DNA from: Bacillota bacterium | GTDB taxonomy: Bacteria; Bacillota; Clostridia; Christensenellales; CAG-138 | Direction: 5' to 3' | NCBI GenBank assembly: GCA_023399275.1 | Contig: JAEWQH010000090.1 | Coordinates: 1 to 7,330, forward strand | Length of the DNA: 7,330 nucleotides | Program-made: the position numbers and the translations under genes | The notes under the pieces: generated by a model | Told to the model about the DNA's origin: nothing | Databases searched by the model: none | What the model saw: the letters and a program-made list of their open reading frames with translations, nothing else | Part shown: positions 6,076-7,330 of the stretch, in pieces | Position numbering within the stretch: the first letter of the stretch is position 1 | Layout: each line of letters opens with the position of its first letter

Positions 6076-7330
6076 CTATTTCTGGGCGCCCGAAGGCTCC
6101 TGCTCGTGCAGTACAAACTCCGTAATGGGCTTGCCGGGCGCGACCATGGGCGTAATCGTCTCGTCGCAGCCGATGCGGCAGTCGATCACCGCCGCCTCGC
6201 CGGAGGCTGCAGCCTCGGCCAACGCCTCGTCAAACTGCTCCAGAGAGCAGACGGTGTATCCCTTTAGCCCGTATGCCTCGGCAAGCTTTGCAAAATCCGG
6301 TCCGCGGTCGAGGTTTGTCTGGGAATAACGCTTGGCGTAAAACACGGTCTGCCATTGGCGCACCATGCCAAGAACGCCGTTGTTCATCACGAGTATGATC
6401 ACAGGAATGCCATAGTGCTGCATGGTCGCAAGCTCGGTGCAGTTCATGCGGAAACTACCGTCACCCGTGACGAGCACCACCCTGCGATCCGGCTTTGCCA
6501 GCGCCGCCCCCATGGATGCGCCCGCGCCGTAGCCCATGGTGCCAAATCCGCCGGAGGAGATAAATGTGCCCGGCACATCGTAGGTATAGTACCGCGCAGC
6601 CCACATCTGATGCTGCCCCACGTCGGTGACGATGATCGAATCCTTCGGCAGGCTGCGGTACACTTCGCCGATGATCGCTTTGGGCGAAAACCCGGCATGC
6701 CGCGCCGCGCGCACAGGCAACTTGAGCGCCTGAATCGTGCTGAGCCACAGTTCGCGCTCCTCGGTATCGATCGGCTCGGCTTCCAGCAGCTCCAAAAGCC
6801 GCCGCAAAACCGTCTTTACATCGCCGAGGATGTGATGTGTGGTGTGGACGATCTTGTTGATCTCCGCCGCGTCGATATCGATCTGGACGATCTGCGCGGT
6901 CTTGCAAAACTTGCTCACGTCGCCTGTCACACGGTCGTTGAAACGACTGCCAAGCGCGATGAAGAGCTCGCTCTCCGAGACGGCTACGTTTGTGGCCCGC
7001 GTGCCATGCATGCCGATCATGCCGGTGAAGTTCGGGTGCGTCGAGGGAAAGCTGCCAACGCCCATCAGCGTGGTGCCAACCGGCACCTTGATCCGCTCGG
7101 AGAGCCGCAGTATCTCCTCGGACGCGCCGGACATCAGCGCGCCGCCGCCGCTGAGCAGAAACACCTTCTGGTTGGAGCGTATCATATCCGCGAGCTTTTC
7201 GATAGCCACCTCCGCCTTTTCATCCAACACGGACAGGTGCTTTGGGGCCGAAATCTGCGCGGGCACATACTCCGCGGTCTCGGCGGTCACATTTTTCGGG
7301 ATATCGACCAGCACCGGGCCGGGCCTGCCG
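6076..7330 (-). CDS. ilvB: Acetohydroxyacid synthase, large (catalytic) subunit (5' end cut by window edge)
   Basis: Thiamine-diphosphate and FAD enzyme that condenses pyruvate with pyruvate or 2-ketobutyrate, the first committed step of valine, leucine and isoleucine synthesis. About 417 codons are visible, starting at GRPGPVLVDIPKNV, which in full-length enzymes (about 550-570 aa) lies near residue 165. The N-terminal pyrimidine-binding domain and its catalytic glutamate are therefore outside the window, and the GTG at 7314 is an internal valine, not the start. The central domain (LLSGGGA, GMIGMHGT, GSRFNDRVTGD) and the C-terminal ThDP domain (VGQHQMWAARYY; GDGSF followed by MNN between 6465 and 6379, the Mg2+-ThDP motif) are complete. 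The tryptophan in MVRQWQ (6352-6354) is the residue that favours 2-ketobutyrate in biosynthetic AHAS and is lacking in catabolic AlsS-type enzymes, so an anabolic role is well supported. The partner gene ilvN is four genes downstream. Confidence 0.97.
   Translation of the reverse strand, partial: GRPGPVLVDIPKNVTAETAEYVPAQISAPKHLSVLDEKAEVAIEKLADMIRSNQKVFLLSGGGALMSGASEEILRLSERIKVPVGTTLMGVGSFPSTHPNFTGMIGMHGTRATNVAVSESELFIALGSRFNDRVTGDVSKFCKTAQIVQIDIDAAEINKIVHTTHHILGDVKTVLRRLLELLEAEPIDTEERELWLSTIQALKLPVRAARHAGFSPKAIIGEVYRSLPKDSIIVTDVGQHQMWAARYYTYDVPGTFISSGGFGTMGYGAGASMGAALAKPDRRVVLVTGDGSFRMNCTELATMQHYGIPVIILVMNNGVLGMVRQWQTVFYAKRYSQTNLDRGPDFAKLAEAYGLKGYTVCSLEQFDEALAEAAASGEAAVIDCRIGCDETITPMVAPGKPITEFVLHEQEPSGAQK

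Noticed and set aside
6057..6116. Twenty-residue N-terminal extension of ilvD starting inside ilvB
   Set aside because: The MRSDEV start matches the family and has its own ribosome-binding site; the extension only reads ilvB sequence out of frame.
7312..7314. GTG as a possible start of ilvB
   Set aside because: It encodes the valine of the conserved GRPGPVLVDIP motif and the frame continues open to the window edge, so the true start lies outside.
1..7330. A hidden novel system (defence, mobile element, CRISPR, RNA gene)
   Set aside because: Essentially all sequence is accounted for by seven intact or edge-cut biosynthetic genes. I saw no repeats, recombination signatures or unexplained non-coding blocks.

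Overview
The window is a run of seven co-directional genes, all on the minus strand, that encode branched-chain amino acid biosynthesis. In the direction of transcription (right to left) the order is ilvB (5' part outside the window), ilvD, leuC, leuD, leuB, ilvN and ilvC (3' part outside the window). Gaps are very short: 19 nt, 51 nt, a 4-nt overlap, 11 nt, 14 nt and 73 nt. Nearly every base is coding, and no stretch over 100 bases lacks a gene. I see no RNA gene, mobile element, CRISPR array or convincing factor-independent terminator.

Functionally, IlvB+IlvN (acetohydroxyacid synthase), IlvC (ketol-acid reductoisomerase) and IlvD (dihydroxyacid dehydratase) carry pyruvate or 2-ketobutyrate to the 2-keto acids of valine and isoleucine. 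LeuC+LeuD (isopropylmalate isomerase) and LeuB (isopropylmalate dehydrogenase) carry 2-isopropylmalate on to the leucine keto acid. Missing from the window are leuA (2-isopropylmalate synthase), the transaminase ilvE, and a source of 2-ketobutyrate such as ilvA or cimA. The leader of the transcript, where an attenuator, T-box or operator would lie, is upstream of ilvB and outside the window.

The organism is most likely a moderately GC-rich bacterium of the Firmicutes, class Clostridia. The support is the strong AGGAGG-type ribosome-binding sites, the short LeuC (424 aa) and LeuD (163 aa) pair typical of clostridia and archaea rather than the longer E. coli forms, and the IlvD and LeuC N-termini, which look clostridial. 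The IlvD lacks the extra cysteine of [2Fe-2S] dehydratases, which fits an oxygen-sensitive enzyme in an anaerobe. The taxonomic call is an inference from remembered family features, not a database match.

This looks like an ordinary, intact core-metabolism operon, and I found no evidence of a new biological system. The points worth a second look are modest: ilvB and ilvN are separated by four genes, the IlvD carries an unusual Asn-Pro-Arg near its active-site loop, three in-frame ATGs compete at ilvN, and the spacer before ilvC is comparatively long.
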